A stretch of 64,000 nucleotides of DNA, taken from contig QAOA01005809.1 of assembly GCA_003255065.1 (NCBI GenBank), positions 8,700 through 72,699 of the forward strand, given 5' to 3'. This DNA comes from Cercis canadensis (lineage: Eukaryota > Streptophyta > Magnoliopsida > Fabales > Fabaceae). Each line of letters starts with the position of its first letter. Positions within the stretch are counted from its first letter, which is position 1. The notes under the pieces were generated by a model. The model had not been told where the DNA came from, ran no database searches, and saw only the letters and a program-made list of their open reading frames with translations. This document shows, one piece after another, positions 1-10,447 of the stretch. The position numbers were made by a program, and so were the translations under genes.

Positions 1-156
1 ACGTGGTAGCAGCTAATTTGTTACTGTAATTTAGACCTTGGTCTTGAAGCATGCGATTAAACTCACTCCACCGCGCAAAGCGAAGCCGAGCCGCCGGCTT
101 GCCGCTTGCACGCGAACGGCTCATTGTGAAAACTATAATAATAGCGTTTAAACTTT

Positions 157-170
157 AAACCCTAAACCCT
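157..170 (+). promoter_or_regulatory. Telo-box in promoter copy 1
   Basis: The motif AAACCCTAAACCCT is a double telo-box. Telo-boxes are known plant promoter elements of ribosomal-protein and ribosome-biogenesis genes, which fits midasin. This copy is separated from the start codon by the second promoter copy, so its activity is uncertain. Two repeats do not make a telomere. Confidence 0.6.
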
Positions 171-738
171 ACAGAATATCGTAGAGCCCTGCCCCTGAAC
201 CCTCAACCCCGAACGTTGCACTCGCTCTGAAGAACTCAAAGAGAAACCCTAGCTGAACTTCCCAATTGCTGGTTACAATTGTTGCGAAACTCTTTAAACT
301 TCAAATATTTTTCGCTACACAGTGAAAATAACTTGATTGCAAATAAGCAGGAACTTAACTCTCTTAAACATTTTCTTCTATTTTTGCTGCTAACTTATTT
401 TGTGCTTTTAAGGTTCTTTCGCTTTTGCAATACATGCAGGTTGAAGAGAATCGGCTTATTCAAATTTGGCTTTGGATTGTATAGATCGCTTTTGTACTTA
501 TACCCTTTTAACTGTTTAGTTTGATTAGACAGAAAAGTCTGACGTGGTAGCAGCTAATTTGTTACTGTAATTTAGACTTCTGACGTGGTAGCAGCTAATT
601 TGTTACTGTAATTTAGACCTTGGTCTTGAAGCATGCGATTAAACTCACTCCACCACGCAAAGCGAAGCCGAGCCGCCGGCTTGCCGCTTGCACGCGAACG
701 GCTCATCGTGAAAACTATAATAATAGCGTTTAAACTTT

Positions 739-752
739 AAACCCTAAACCCT
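739..752 (+). promoter_or_regulatory. Telo-box in promoter copy 2, upstream of MDN1
   Basis: The same AAACCCTAAACCCT double telo-box lies 387 bases upstream of the MDN1 ATG. A further AAACCCTAG occurs at about 826-834. Such boxes are known to co-regulate translation-machinery genes in plants, so this is the likely functional promoter copy. The role is inferred from motif and gene identity. Confidence 0.65.
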
Positions 753-1138
753 ACAGAATACCGTAGAGCCCTGCCCCTGAACCCTCAACCCCGAACGTTG
801 CACTCGCTCTGAAGAACTCAAAGAGAAACCCTAGCTGAACTTCCCAATTGCTGGTTACAATTGTTGCGAAACTCTTTAAACTTCAAATATTTTTCGCGAC
901 ACAGTGAAAATAACTTGATTGCAAATAAGCAGGAACTTAACTCTCTCTAACATTTTCTTCTATTTTTGCTGCTAACTTATTTTGTGCTTTTAAGGTTCTT
1001 TTGCTTTTGCAATACATGCAGGTTGAAGAGAATCGGCTTATTCAAATTTGGCTTTGGATTGTATAAATCGCTTTTGTACTTATACCCTTTTAACTGTTTA
1101 GTTCGATTAGACATAGAGGAGGAATATTTCAGCTTCAA

Positions 1139-2408
1139 ATGGCAATCGACGGGAGTTTTTGTCTTCATTCATCGCTTAAGAGATTTCTCGCTCGTTGCCC
1201 AAAGCTCCAATGTTTTCCACAGTTTGATTTTCTAGGAAAAAAGGTTTTATTCAGTTACTGCATCCTTCTTAGAGAGCACTATGGTGGTTCAGCCTCACAG
1301 AGTTTTGTTTCTTTTTGTTGCAGAAATAAGTTTGATTTTTATTCTAGTTGACTAATAGAAGAACATGTCCGATATAAACTATGATTTTCAAATGGAATTG
1401 ACTCTCGTTTTAGCAAACAAGAGTGCTGAATGGAACTAACTTAAAAAATATATGGTAATTGGGTTTTATTTGCTCGGTCTTACATAGGTCTTTTGTATTT
1501 ATTTTCTGCAGGGACACATGATTACAGAAGAGGAAGTGGTGGATACCTTAGCGGGGCTGTTTCTATACCCCAGTTACACAATTCCATTGATGGGATGTTT
1601 TCGCCCCATTGCTCAAAAAATTGTAGATAAAGCTATTGCCTTGCTTCGTCTCGTCCCAAATTTAAGGTCTAATGCTCCGGATACTGATCCTGAAGATGAT
1701 TTTGACAAAGTTTTAGATGATGTTACAAATGTGATAGAGTTTTATAGCCAAAGTGGAAGAGGTCTAGATCTTCATGAGCTTGCTTGTTTGGCCTTCTGCC
1801 GAGCTCTTGACATGGCTCCTTTTCTACTGAGGTTAGTATCTTCCCCATAGAATATACTTCTATGAACCTAATATAGGCACTATATTGCTTGAGATTTGTT
1901 GCTTTTTTCCTGCAATTTGAACCTTCAACTTCTTTGTGCTCTCTTTTTGGCTTTTACAGTGCTAATCCTTTGAATAAGGGAGAAAGAATGTTATGGTGGT
2001 ATAAGCATAGATAACTAGGAGTGCGATGCCCCTCTTAAAATTACTTTCTTTGTTTCTTTATATATTTGCACGATTCAATGTGAAGTCCTGTCTTCAAATG
2101 AATTCTGAAGATGTTTAAAATACAATAGTCCATTTTTAGTTTTAGCTTTGATGTGTAAAATTAAAGATGAAACTTTATTTGATTGTGGGTTATAGACATA
2201 ATTAACTGAGTTATTTTGGAGTTTCTAGTTGGTGGGGGGGAAGGTGGCAATAGATTTGGATGTGAAGCGGATACTCTTTAATTGCTTAAGAATTCTAGGT
2301 GAAATCGATTACTTCTTGTGTACTTTATAATACTGGGTCTTATCTGTTATCTTCTTTGTCTACACAGTTCCATGTCCTTTTCATATATGGACAATATTGG
2401 TTGCTGAT

Positions 2409-2476
<68 letters not shown>

Positions 2477-3785
2477 NTTTTCATATATGGACAATATTGG
2501 TTGCTGATTGATTTTTTTTTTTTTTTTTTTTTTTTTAATAATTTGACCTTTTGAAGTGTTTTTGTTATAATTTATGTGCTTAACTTGGTCATTTGGTGCA
2601 GTTTTGTTTTAAGCTATTTCAAGTTTGCTCCATCTCCGTTTGAAAGGTTTTCTGTGAAATCAGCTGTTCCATTTATGTGGGTCAAGGTCAGCACAATTTT
2701 TTTTGTAAAGGATGCTTCTGGTTCTTTTCCCCCATCTGACTTTGAAATCAATTTTGGATTGTACGTTTTGGGTGCTACTGCTGAATGTTTATTATTTTTG
2801 GCAGGTTAAAACCCGTGCACTGCATGCAGCCCGAATATCATACCGCCTCCTTCTCATGGAAACTGAAATTTTCTCAAAGCTCTGGGACTGGTCTTGTTTT
2901 CTGGACCTTGTAAAAGAGTCTAAAAATCTTGATTTAGGCAGCCTAAATGAATGTGTGAAGGTTTTAGCAATCGATTTGTTATGGTGTGGGGTACAGACAT
3001 TAGCAGTTGTGCTCAAATTGGGTTACAGGGCTATCGAAAGCTTGAATATCAAAGATGAAGAAGCATTTGCATGTCTATTGCGGTCAGTATTGCTTACTTC
3101 TTTTAAGTTGCTGCCTGTTATACTCCTAGTGGCCTTTCACAATCTTCAACATTCATTTGCCATTTTCAGTTGGGAAGAGTTCTGTCAGGACAAAGCACTA
3201 GAGAAAGCTAATTGGTATATTGAGTCAGCTGCCCAAAATCAATCAGGTTCTCTGAATATAAGCACGGATTTCAATCAAAAGAACTGTTTAAAGTCCTATG
3301 GCCTTGATTCTCAGGCTATTATCTCACCAAAATTTCATGAGTTTGAGCCACCTTTTAGGAGTCAAAGGCTTGCCAAATGGTACTGCTTATTTTACTTTAA
3401 AATGAACTTTTCCTCGTGTTGTTTCTTATATCTCTTTTTCTTCTTTTTTAGCATTGTAGCCTAATATTATTATGTTGTTTACCATTACGTGATCTTTAGA
3501 TTGTAACTTGGGCATTCTTAAAATTTTTTAATCTTCTCGCACCCTTCTTATGTAATTCTTACTGAAATAATGTTTAATTTGGATAGCCCTTAATATTTGT
3601 TATCTGCTGGAAATTTAGGGATGATAAATTAGTAGGTAATTTTATAGAGACAGAAGCGCTGAAGAGAAGTTCTGAGAGGGTCCTATTGACTGTGAGTCAG
3701 AAGTGGCCTGTTCTTTTATACGGTCCTCCCGGTTCTGGAAAATCTGTTCTCATTACCAAGCTGGCTCAGGACAGTGGAAACCGAG
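1139..3785 (+). CDS. MDN1: Midasin (MDN1) 5' part, exons 1-6, incomplete
   Basis: Midasin is the giant dynein-like AAA+ ATPase that removes assembly factors from pre-60S ribosomes in the nucleolus and nucleoplasm. Exons read at 1139-1243, 1512-1831, 2602-2686, 2805-3082, 3170-3379 and 3619-3785, all with GT-AG borders and agreeing phases, giving 388 codons. The start MAIDGSF matches the start I recall for Arabidopsis MDN1. The family N-terminal motif FSKLWDWSC is in exon 4 and WEEFCQD in exon 5. Exon 6 encodes the AAA1 Walker A, GPPGSGKS (3722-3745). Plant midasin is about 5400 residues, yet no later exon (Walker B, AAA2-6, MIDAS) is visible before the next gene. The fragment is therefore a truncated copy or a misassembled start. 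Exons 1-6 themselves show no in-frame stop. Confidence 0.88.
2379..2536 (+). repeat. Poly(T) tract with single N inside duplicated flank (MDN1 intron 2)
   Basis: A T run from about 2411 to 2476 ends at one N (2477). The roughly 30 bases before the run (about 2380-2410) are repeated right after the N and lead into another T run. This looks like an unresolved homopolymer where two contig ends overlap without merging. It lies in the intron between exons 2 and 3, so the coding sequence is unaffected. Confidence 0.8.
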
Positions 3786-4570
3786 GTATGTCTTGATATA
3801 TAAGCCTTTTTTTTTAGAAATGATGGTAGTTTCAGTGTTGATGACACATTTAACACAATCTTCAACATTCATTTGCCATTTTCAGTTGGGAAGAGTTCTC
3901 TCAGGACACAGCACTAGAGAAAGCTAATTGGTATATTGAGTCAGCTGCCCAAAATCAATCAGGTTCTCTGAATAGAAGCACGGATTTCAATCAAAAGAAC
4001 TGTTTAAAGTCCTATGGCCTTGATTCTCAGGCTATTATCTCACCAAAATTTCATGAGTTTGAGCCACCTTTTAGGAGTCAAAGGCTTGCCAAATGGTACT
4101 GCTTATTTTACTTTAAAATGAACTTTTCCTCATGTTGTTTCTTCTATCTCTTTTTCTTCTTTTTTAGCATTGTAGCCTAATATTATTATGTTGTTTACCA
4201 TTACGTGATCTTTAGATTGTAACTTGGGCATTCTTAAAATTTTTTAATCTTCTCGCACCCTTCTTATGTAATTCTTACTGACATAATGTTTAATTTGGAT
4301 AGCCCTTAATATTTGTTATCTGCTGGAAATTTAGGGATGATAAATTAGTAGGTAATTTTATAGAGACAGAAGCGCTGAAGAGAAGTTCTGAGAGGGTCCT
4401 ATTGACTGTGAGTCAGAAGTGGCCTGTTCTTTTATACGGTCCTCCCGGTTCTGGAAAATCTGTTCTCATTACCAAGCTGGCTCAGGACAGTGGAAACCGA
4501 GGTATGTCTTGATATATAAGCCTTTTTTTTAGAAATGATGGTAGTTTCAGTGTTGATGACACATTTATGC
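3139..4570 (+). repeat. 716-bp tandem duplication inside MDN1
   Basis: About 3139-3854 is repeated at 3855-4570 with a constant offset of 716 bases and about six substitutions (near 99% identity). The unit contains the end of intron 4, exons 5 and 6 and the start of intron 6. No N separates the copies. The few differences suit either a recent tandem duplication or collapsed haplotypes laid in series. Confidence 0.92.
3886..4501 (+). pseudogene. Second copy of MDN1 exons 5 and 6
   Basis: Exon 5 reappears at 3886-4095 and exon 6 at 4335-4501, with splice borders and Walker A intact. Original exon 6 ends one base into a codon, while exon 5 must follow a two-base partial codon. Splicing exon 6 to the second exon 5 would therefore shift the frame. 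A transcript stays open only if one exon 5-6 pair is skipped. After 4501 the splice donor is kept but no further MDN1 exon is recognisable. Confidence 0.8.
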
Positions 4571-6015
4571 TAGGACAGATAGAGAATATGGTAGCTCAAA
4601 TTCATACTATTTCTATTTGACATGAAGATCGCACCACACTCTGAAAAACTTCCACATACATTTTTGCTTCTCTTCAATTCCATTCACCTTATTTCCATTC
4701 CTATCCTTGCAAACTAAGACCATGCACAGATGTAGGGATTATCCCAATATTGACGCTCTAGAAAAGACCCAGAGAAAATGGAAAGCCCAAACGTACCCAT
4801 CCAAAAATTTAAATGATTATTGGTTATTACCAAATAGAATAGGGGAATTTAGCATTGGAAACATATAGTTTTGGGACTGTGGGCCCCACAGCAAGAGGTG
4901 TTCCAAAGTATTTTTGTTTTTGGGCTAAATTCCTCTTTTTATAATGTTTTAAATATTATTGTTAAATTACTCTTTTTAAAATAGAGTGTATCCAAACAAG
5001 GTATTTTATAAATACATGTATTTAAAATGCTGCATTTCAATTACATGTATTTAAAATTCACAAGAATTTTTCAAATACCCTATCCAAACACAACCTAAAT
5101 GAATATGAAAGAATGGGGGAGACCCATGACTACAATCTATACCATTTGTAGATGCAGCCTGCAGGCTTCCTAGGGTTTGAAAGGATTGGAATGAATAGAA
5201 ATTAGGCATTCTAGATGGATTGGCCGAACATGGTGGAAGTCCCACCCAGTGCTCAATAAACAAACTATTTTTCAGATTATCTCAATTTATTTTAGTGTTT
5301 TTTTAGGAATCAAATGTATACAACTACAGGTTTCTATCCAATAATCAAACTTCAAACGTATACCCATATTCAAAATCAGAATCAAACGAACAAGAGGAAG
5401 CAGGGCATAATAAACAGATTCAATCATGGAGTCTAAATCACCAGAATCATCAACTTGGGATTTGCATACCTAAATTGCAAAACAATGAAATCTGGGGAAA
5501 AAAAGAAGAAGAAGAATTTACCTTTCCGTATAGGGCGTTAATAGAATAGAGAAGATAGCTCGATGATCAAGCCTGTATTGTTCCGAGTTTCAGATTCACT
5601 GGTAGAGAGAGTTCACGGCCACGAGTTTAAAAGAGAAAGAGAGGGTGCTGAGAACGATTAAGCTTTGGTCTTGGCAAGCTTGATGGTGGTGTGGTGTGCC
5701 TAGGGTTAGCAAAGTACTACGGCGTCGTTGTGCAACAGGGAATAAAAGATTTCTTTTTTCTTAAAAAAAATGTGAGGGCTTAAAAAATGTTTTAGTGCTA
5801 ATTACTTTTGTTTATTAATTTGAATAATTTCATATATTTCTCAAAATAGAAAGATTGTCAATTTTAATTAATAAATAATAATTCTATTTTGGTTTTAAAT
5901 GGGTAAGAAAGACAAGGAAAAAAGACTAGAATGATGATAAAAAATATTTACGACTACAATAAAGCTAGAATGAGTTAGATTAATTTGATTTTAAATATAA
6001 TAGAAGTAATATATT
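4571..6015. other. Gene-poor stretch with MITE-like segment and possible orphan first exon
   Basis: Around 4980-5095 short near-copies of TATCCAAACA flank ATACATGTATTTAAAAT direct repeats, as in hAT- or Tourist-like MITE debris. At about 5525-5735 the minus strand looks like a plant 5'UTR: a GC-richer stretch with AACCCTAG and ACGACGCCGT motifs, then a CT-rich leader ending in a good splice donor (AAAG|GTAAAT) near 5520. No coding exon follows it. Elsewhere I see only AT-rich non-coding DNA. Confidence 0.4.
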
Positions 6016-6214
6016 AAACCTTTTTGTTTGTGGGTTGGTTCAATTGATAAAGATTGAAATATTTTGCTTGTAAGACATAGGTCCGAATCTCACTGCTAGT
6101 GGTCATTTTTTGATAGGCAATTTGTAAGTACTATTATTGTAAGCCCTCGTTGAGGCCAATGACATGTTCTAACCTTAAAATATAATAGCTTTCTTTTACC
6201 ATAAACTTTTTTGT
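6016..6214 (+). mobile_element. Probable tRNA-derived SINE
   Basis: From about 6030 the sequence reads like a tRNA-type head: a box A-like TGGTTCAATTGATAA followed about 30 bases on by a box B-like GGTCCGAATCTC. The segment is bounded by near-identical 12-mers at 6016-6027 and 6203-6214 (one mismatch), which fit target-site duplications. The element proper would be about 175 bp. Box B has one departure from consensus and there is no clear poly(A) tail. Confidence 0.5.
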
Positions 6215-8063
6215 ACCAAAAAAACACCTTTCTTTGTTAACATCTTCATTATTAAAAGGAGAAAGAGAGTACAAGAAATTTCAAAGTCATTGTTCTCAAG
6301 CCATGAAGGATGGTGAGCATGTGTTGCAATCGACCCATGATTTCTATAAAATAATCTTAATTATTGAAATAGAAACATGTCATATTTTTTATTATTTTCA
6401 TGTTGCTTTTCTAATTTTACTTGGAATTTAGCAATATTTACCTTATTTCACAGATATTTCAGTTTTCTAGCTTACAATTTTCTTGCTTTTCAAGGTAATT
6501 GTAATCTTTTAGTTTTTTATTTCAAATGTTTTAGTCTCGCAAGGTTTAATTTTTCTAGGCTTAAAAGATTTAAGAATACTATAAATATTAGTTACTTCTA
6601 CTTATAATTCAGTTTTTTTATATTAATATAGTTTCTTCAAGTTGTTTTCTTTTTGGGATAGATCCAAAGAGTTATATATATATATATTTTAAAATTTTTG
6701 CCGTTTGAAAAGTATAAATAACTTTATATATACTATTTATAATTTTTAATATGTTATTATATTTACTATTTTAAACATTAAATTATATATAAAGTAAATC
6801 ACATTTCACTACCTTGAAGTTTACTAAAAATGATACAAAAGTTTACTTTACCATGGTTAAGATTTTGGTAGTGCTGCTGACAAAATTGTTTGTATTTAAG
6901 GAAGGGCTAAGATTCCTTGGTTGGCATGTTAGGAAATGTAATGGTGTTGTCCTTTTGAATCTATATTCATGTTCAATTAAAATGCAACATTCACTTTGTT
7001 ATTGAACCAACTTTTGACTTTGTTATTCTACCAAGTGATTTATATGCTCCTTTAAAATGAAATAAAAGTCACAAATTGCACTGACAATGTATAACTTGAC
7101 CGACCCAATTTCAGACTTCAGATCAGACATAGTGAACACAAATAGAGTATTGAATATCCATTGATGTCATGTAGATGTAGCTGTGCCATTTACAAAATAC
7201 CATATCTTTACCAATGCAAATAACAAAATGATCATAGAGATAGCATTCCAATTCATGAAGGCACCAAAAAGATTTAGAGGAATCCAAAAGACCAACTTAT
7301 AGATGAATATACTAATAACTAGAGCACTGGAGCTGTGAGATAACCCTTTTACACAGAATCAGAAAGTACTCATATCAATTTAAAAACATTCCTCAAATAA
7401 ATGCATTAAAAACATTCCTTGGTCTGATGGATGCTTCTTGAATGGTTTCACCATTAGTTTTTTGACAAAATGACTTGCTAGTAACTGTCACATAAATGCT
7501 CAATATCATGTCTAAAATATACCATGCAAGTCATAACGTATTGCAAGGTATATAAGTGATCCTGAAATTATCCTCAAAGCTTGTAGATTCTGCGTTTAAA
7601 TTCAAAATCACAGCTGAAATACCAAAAAAAGACATACCATACAAGTCATGACATGCTTACAAGGTATACCATACAATTAATGTTCAGACATGTTTACCCC
7701 TTGATCTCCAATCCATGCATTAGATGACTCAGTCATGTTGTTTGTGATGTGCTCACTCTTTGCCCTTGGATCAAATGCATGCCTATACCACATTGAAGGA
7801 TATATGTCATTCAGGTAACCAAAAGTATCTTTATGATTTCATCTCTACCATTTCAGGCACACTTGTTCATGGGTGGACCTATGTGGCCTGATTCACAGGG
7901 CATTGATCCAGTTTAAATATTTGGGTTAGTGGGTTTATCACTTGACCCAAATCATAGGGCTGAGTCAGCTGACTGTTTGTTAGGTCATGTCGGGTCATGA
8001 TCCACGCCGACTCAACTAGCCTACCAGTAACCCCTTTGATCAATTCTTCCCTTTTGCTCCCAA
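6215..8063. other. AT-rich intergenic DNA
   Basis: No open reading frame of interest, RNA gene or clear repeat boundary is visible. A TA-rich run lies near 6675-6690. Short open frames here lack motifs, coding bias or splice context. Confidence 0.5.
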
Positions 8064-8402
8064 TCTCACGCACGTATTCTTCTTCTTCTTTTTTTTTTTT
8101 TTGCTATAAAAATAAAATGGGGCTACTAGGTGCGGCAGTCATCAATCATCACCCTTTTGAAGCCGGGCCACGGGTTCCATTTAACTCCCTTCATAGGGGA
8201 GACATACCACTCGAGCATCAACGGAGGGGAAGTCTCTAGCAGCATTGCGAGGTTCTAAGCGACTACTAATTCTCAGGGCGCTCCACGAATAAGTAGCACG
8301 TTCTTTATCCCCTTGAGGAGTTGAACCCCGAACCTTCGCACTACTGTGAGACGGGCTTGCCACCTGAGCTACCACATCGGGTGGTCTCACACATGTATTC
8401 TT
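8064..8402 (-). mobile_element. SINE with tRNA-like head and target-site duplications
   Basis: Read on the minus strand, the element starts at 8384 with a tRNA-like head. Box A TAGCTCAGGTGG lies near 8361-8372 and box B GGTTCAACTCC near 8316-8326. The roughly 300-bp body ends in an A-rich tail (the T-rich run at about 8083-8101). Near-identical 18-mers at 8064-8081 and 8385-8402 (two mismatches) bracket it as target-site duplications. The A and B boxes are those of RNA polymerase III promoters, so it is a SINE made by LINE machinery. The TSD divergence suggests an insertion that is not very recent. Confidence 0.85.
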
Positions 8403-9093
8403 AATTTTGGAATTTCCAAGGGAAGAGAATATGGGTATTTTTAAGTGAAAATTGACCCACCTAATTTTCAATGTTCAATGTCTGTCCGCATATATTGTTT
8501 AATGTGGACATTTGAAATGTCGACACATGAAAAGTGGTGTCATTTCAAATGTCGACACTTTTCATATGTCGACACTATATTATCCACTCTGAAATTATTA
8601 AAAAAAGAAAAACTATCGTATTGAAGAAAATAGTTTTAAAAGTGTCGTAGTTGTGGAATTAAGATTTAAAACTACAATATTAAAGTCTTTGATTCAAGAA
8701 TATGAGTATTTTTAAGTGAAAATTGACACACCTAATTTTGAACTTGAACTACTCTATTCCAAAGCCATTTCAAGATTGTGTATGATTGAACTTGACCCAC
8801 ATCCTAACTAGGACTCACTATCATAATATTTGGTGAGTTTATGATTGTGTATCTTAAGTTCTTATATATTTTCTATCCAAAAATATGGAGGCATCCCACA
8901 GCCTCATATGTAAATATGATAAAAACATTACCAATTTACCATAGTTTAACTGCCTCTTAGGATTTTAGTAAAAAATATGAGAAAAATGCTAAGTTGTTTT
9001 GTGCCTAGAAATCTGCCCGGATCCTACAATTATTGAGCCTCACAAGTAAATGCTTCCCATGGTTGAGAAACAAAACTTGCTTTGCTCTAGTCA
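8403..9093. other. Intergenic DNA with a small hairpin-forming repeat
   Basis: At 8519-8536 and 8556-8573 an 18-base arm and its complement (one mismatch) face each other. GTCGAC-containing variants of the same motif lie between and just before them (from 8504). This could fold into a stem-loop. The rest is AT-rich and featureless. Confidence 0.5.
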
Positions 9094-10447
9094 AAAGCTG
9101 TCAAAATGAGTTGGGCCCGTCGGGTTGGCCCATCCTGCCATGCAAATGGGTTGGGTTGGGGTTTGACTGGCCCGTTTAGAAGTGAGTTAGTTTAGCTCGC
9201 CCCATTTGGGTTGGAGTTGGGTTGGCCCATTGGGTTTTTTTTTTAAAAAACAAAAACAAAAACAAAAACAAAAACTGAAATCCCTAACTAAACCAAATCC
9301 CCAATTTCATTTCTCAATTCTCACCCTCCCATTGTCTTGACTCTCCTTTCTGTGGCTCACTCTGCCTCTCATCTCATCACCAAGACACCAAATCATCTCC
9401 TCTTCGTGGCTCACTCTCAAGTAGAGGTGGGGAAATTGGCTAGGTTCGATGAGCTGGCCCAGAAAAAAGTAAGGTTGAGTTCTCATTTTGCTGGCCCAAA
9501 TAAAATGGGCCGCTTTGGCTCGTGGCCTATTCAAGTTTGGGCTGGTCCGTTTTGTTTTTTTGAAAGACTACCAAATCATATTAGTATGTATTTTTTAACT
9601 TTAAACTTTAAAGTATGTACTATTATAATTTTTTTAGTTACTTATACATCTTTATTTTAAATTTACACTTACATGCATTTTTTTATATGTCTTTGATTCT
9701 TTATTTTAATTTTATTTATTACTTTATACATATTTTGTTTTGTTTAAGTAGATTCATTAATAATTTAACTAAAATCACTAAAATAAAAACTTAAACCTTT
9801 ATTAAATTTTAGCGTAATTATAAATAAAAATAATTTAAAAAAATGGGCCAGCCCGTTTAGGTCCGTTGCCCATGTAGGGCCGGGCTGGGTCAACAAATTG
9901 ATGGCCCAAATAAAAATGGGCTAATTTGGGCTCGGCCCATTTCTCACCTATACTCTCAAGTCTCTCATGAGTCATGACTTGATACTTGGTGGAGAAGTGA
10001 GGTCCACAACTCCACGTTGGCTTTAGCAAAGGTGGATTTTCCTTGGTGGAGATGTGACAAATAAAAGTTAAACAAACTTGCTTTTCAAAATGGCTATTAC
10101 TAGCCAACAAAGGTAGAATATTCAAATGGCTTCTCAAAGTGCCTGAGGATTATGATGTAGGAGTTGTCGACTGGGTCTCAAATTCATCACCTCACTCAAT
10201 CCTGTTGTCTTCACTCTCCTCTCTGTCGTTGTCGTTGTCGTGCTAGGCTGGGCTTGCCGTTGTCACACGGATCTCATCTCCTCTCTATTGCTTTTTTTTT
10301 TTGTAAGGTTGGCCCACCTAACCCACAACCCAATGTGGGTTGGGTTGAGGTTTTTTGAGCCCGCTAAAATGGCGGGCCAGCCCACCCCATCTCGTTTGTT
10401 GGAGGGTTGAGTCGGGTTAGGTCGAGTTAGCTCGTTTTGACAGCTCT
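9094..10447. mobile_element. Non-autonomous TIR DNA transposon (outer element)
   Basis: The left end near 9094 carries AAAGCTGTCAAAATGAG. The right end near 10430-10447 is its inverted counterpart (AGAGCTGTCAAAACGAG on the minus strand). Both are followed by GGCCCGxx/GGGTTGGC-rich subterminal repeats typical of some plant hAT-like elements. Flanking octamers share only AGTCA, so the target duplication is decayed or absent. No transposase is present. A (CAAAAA)n run lies at 9249-9275. A second element is inserted at 9422-9952, leaving about 820 bp of the outer one. Confidence 0.65.
9422..9952. mobile_element. hAT-type MITE nested in the outer element, 8-bp TSD
   Basis: The 531-bp element has imperfect inverted ends (TAGAGGTGGGGAAATTGG at the left, TATAGGTGAGAAATGGGC on the minus strand at the right) and GGCCCA-rich subterminal regions. 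CTCTCAAG occurs immediately outside both ends (9414-9421 and 9953-9960), a perfect 8-bp target-site duplication as made by hAT transposases. The perfect TSD makes it younger than its host element. It carries no transposase. Confidence 0.85.

Larger units (their letters stand above)
1..1113 (+). repeat. Tandem duplication of the MDN1 promoter/5'UTR
   Basis: Bases 1-531 recur at 583-1113 (offset 582) with roughly nine differences seen by eye, so about 98% identity. A third partial copy of about 36 bases lies at 542-578. Each copy carries a GC-rich block, a telo-box and a pyrimidine-rich leader. Only the second copy joins the MDN1 start codon at 1139. Copy 1 begins exactly at window base 1, so more copies may lie upstream. 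It could be a real recent duplication or two haplotypes placed end to end by the assembler. Confidence 0.9.

Noticed and set aside
157-170. Telomere-like AAACCCT repeats
   Set aside because: Only two units in a promoter context and repeated at 739-752; they are telo-boxes, not a telomere or interstitial telomeric array.
2299-2511. Frame encoding a Phe homopolymer
   Set aside because: Produced by the poly(T) run and an N in an MDN1 intron.
8316-8372. A tRNA gene on the minus strand
   Set aside because: A and B boxes are present but no acceptor stem closes, and the unit has a tail and TSDs; it is a SINE head.
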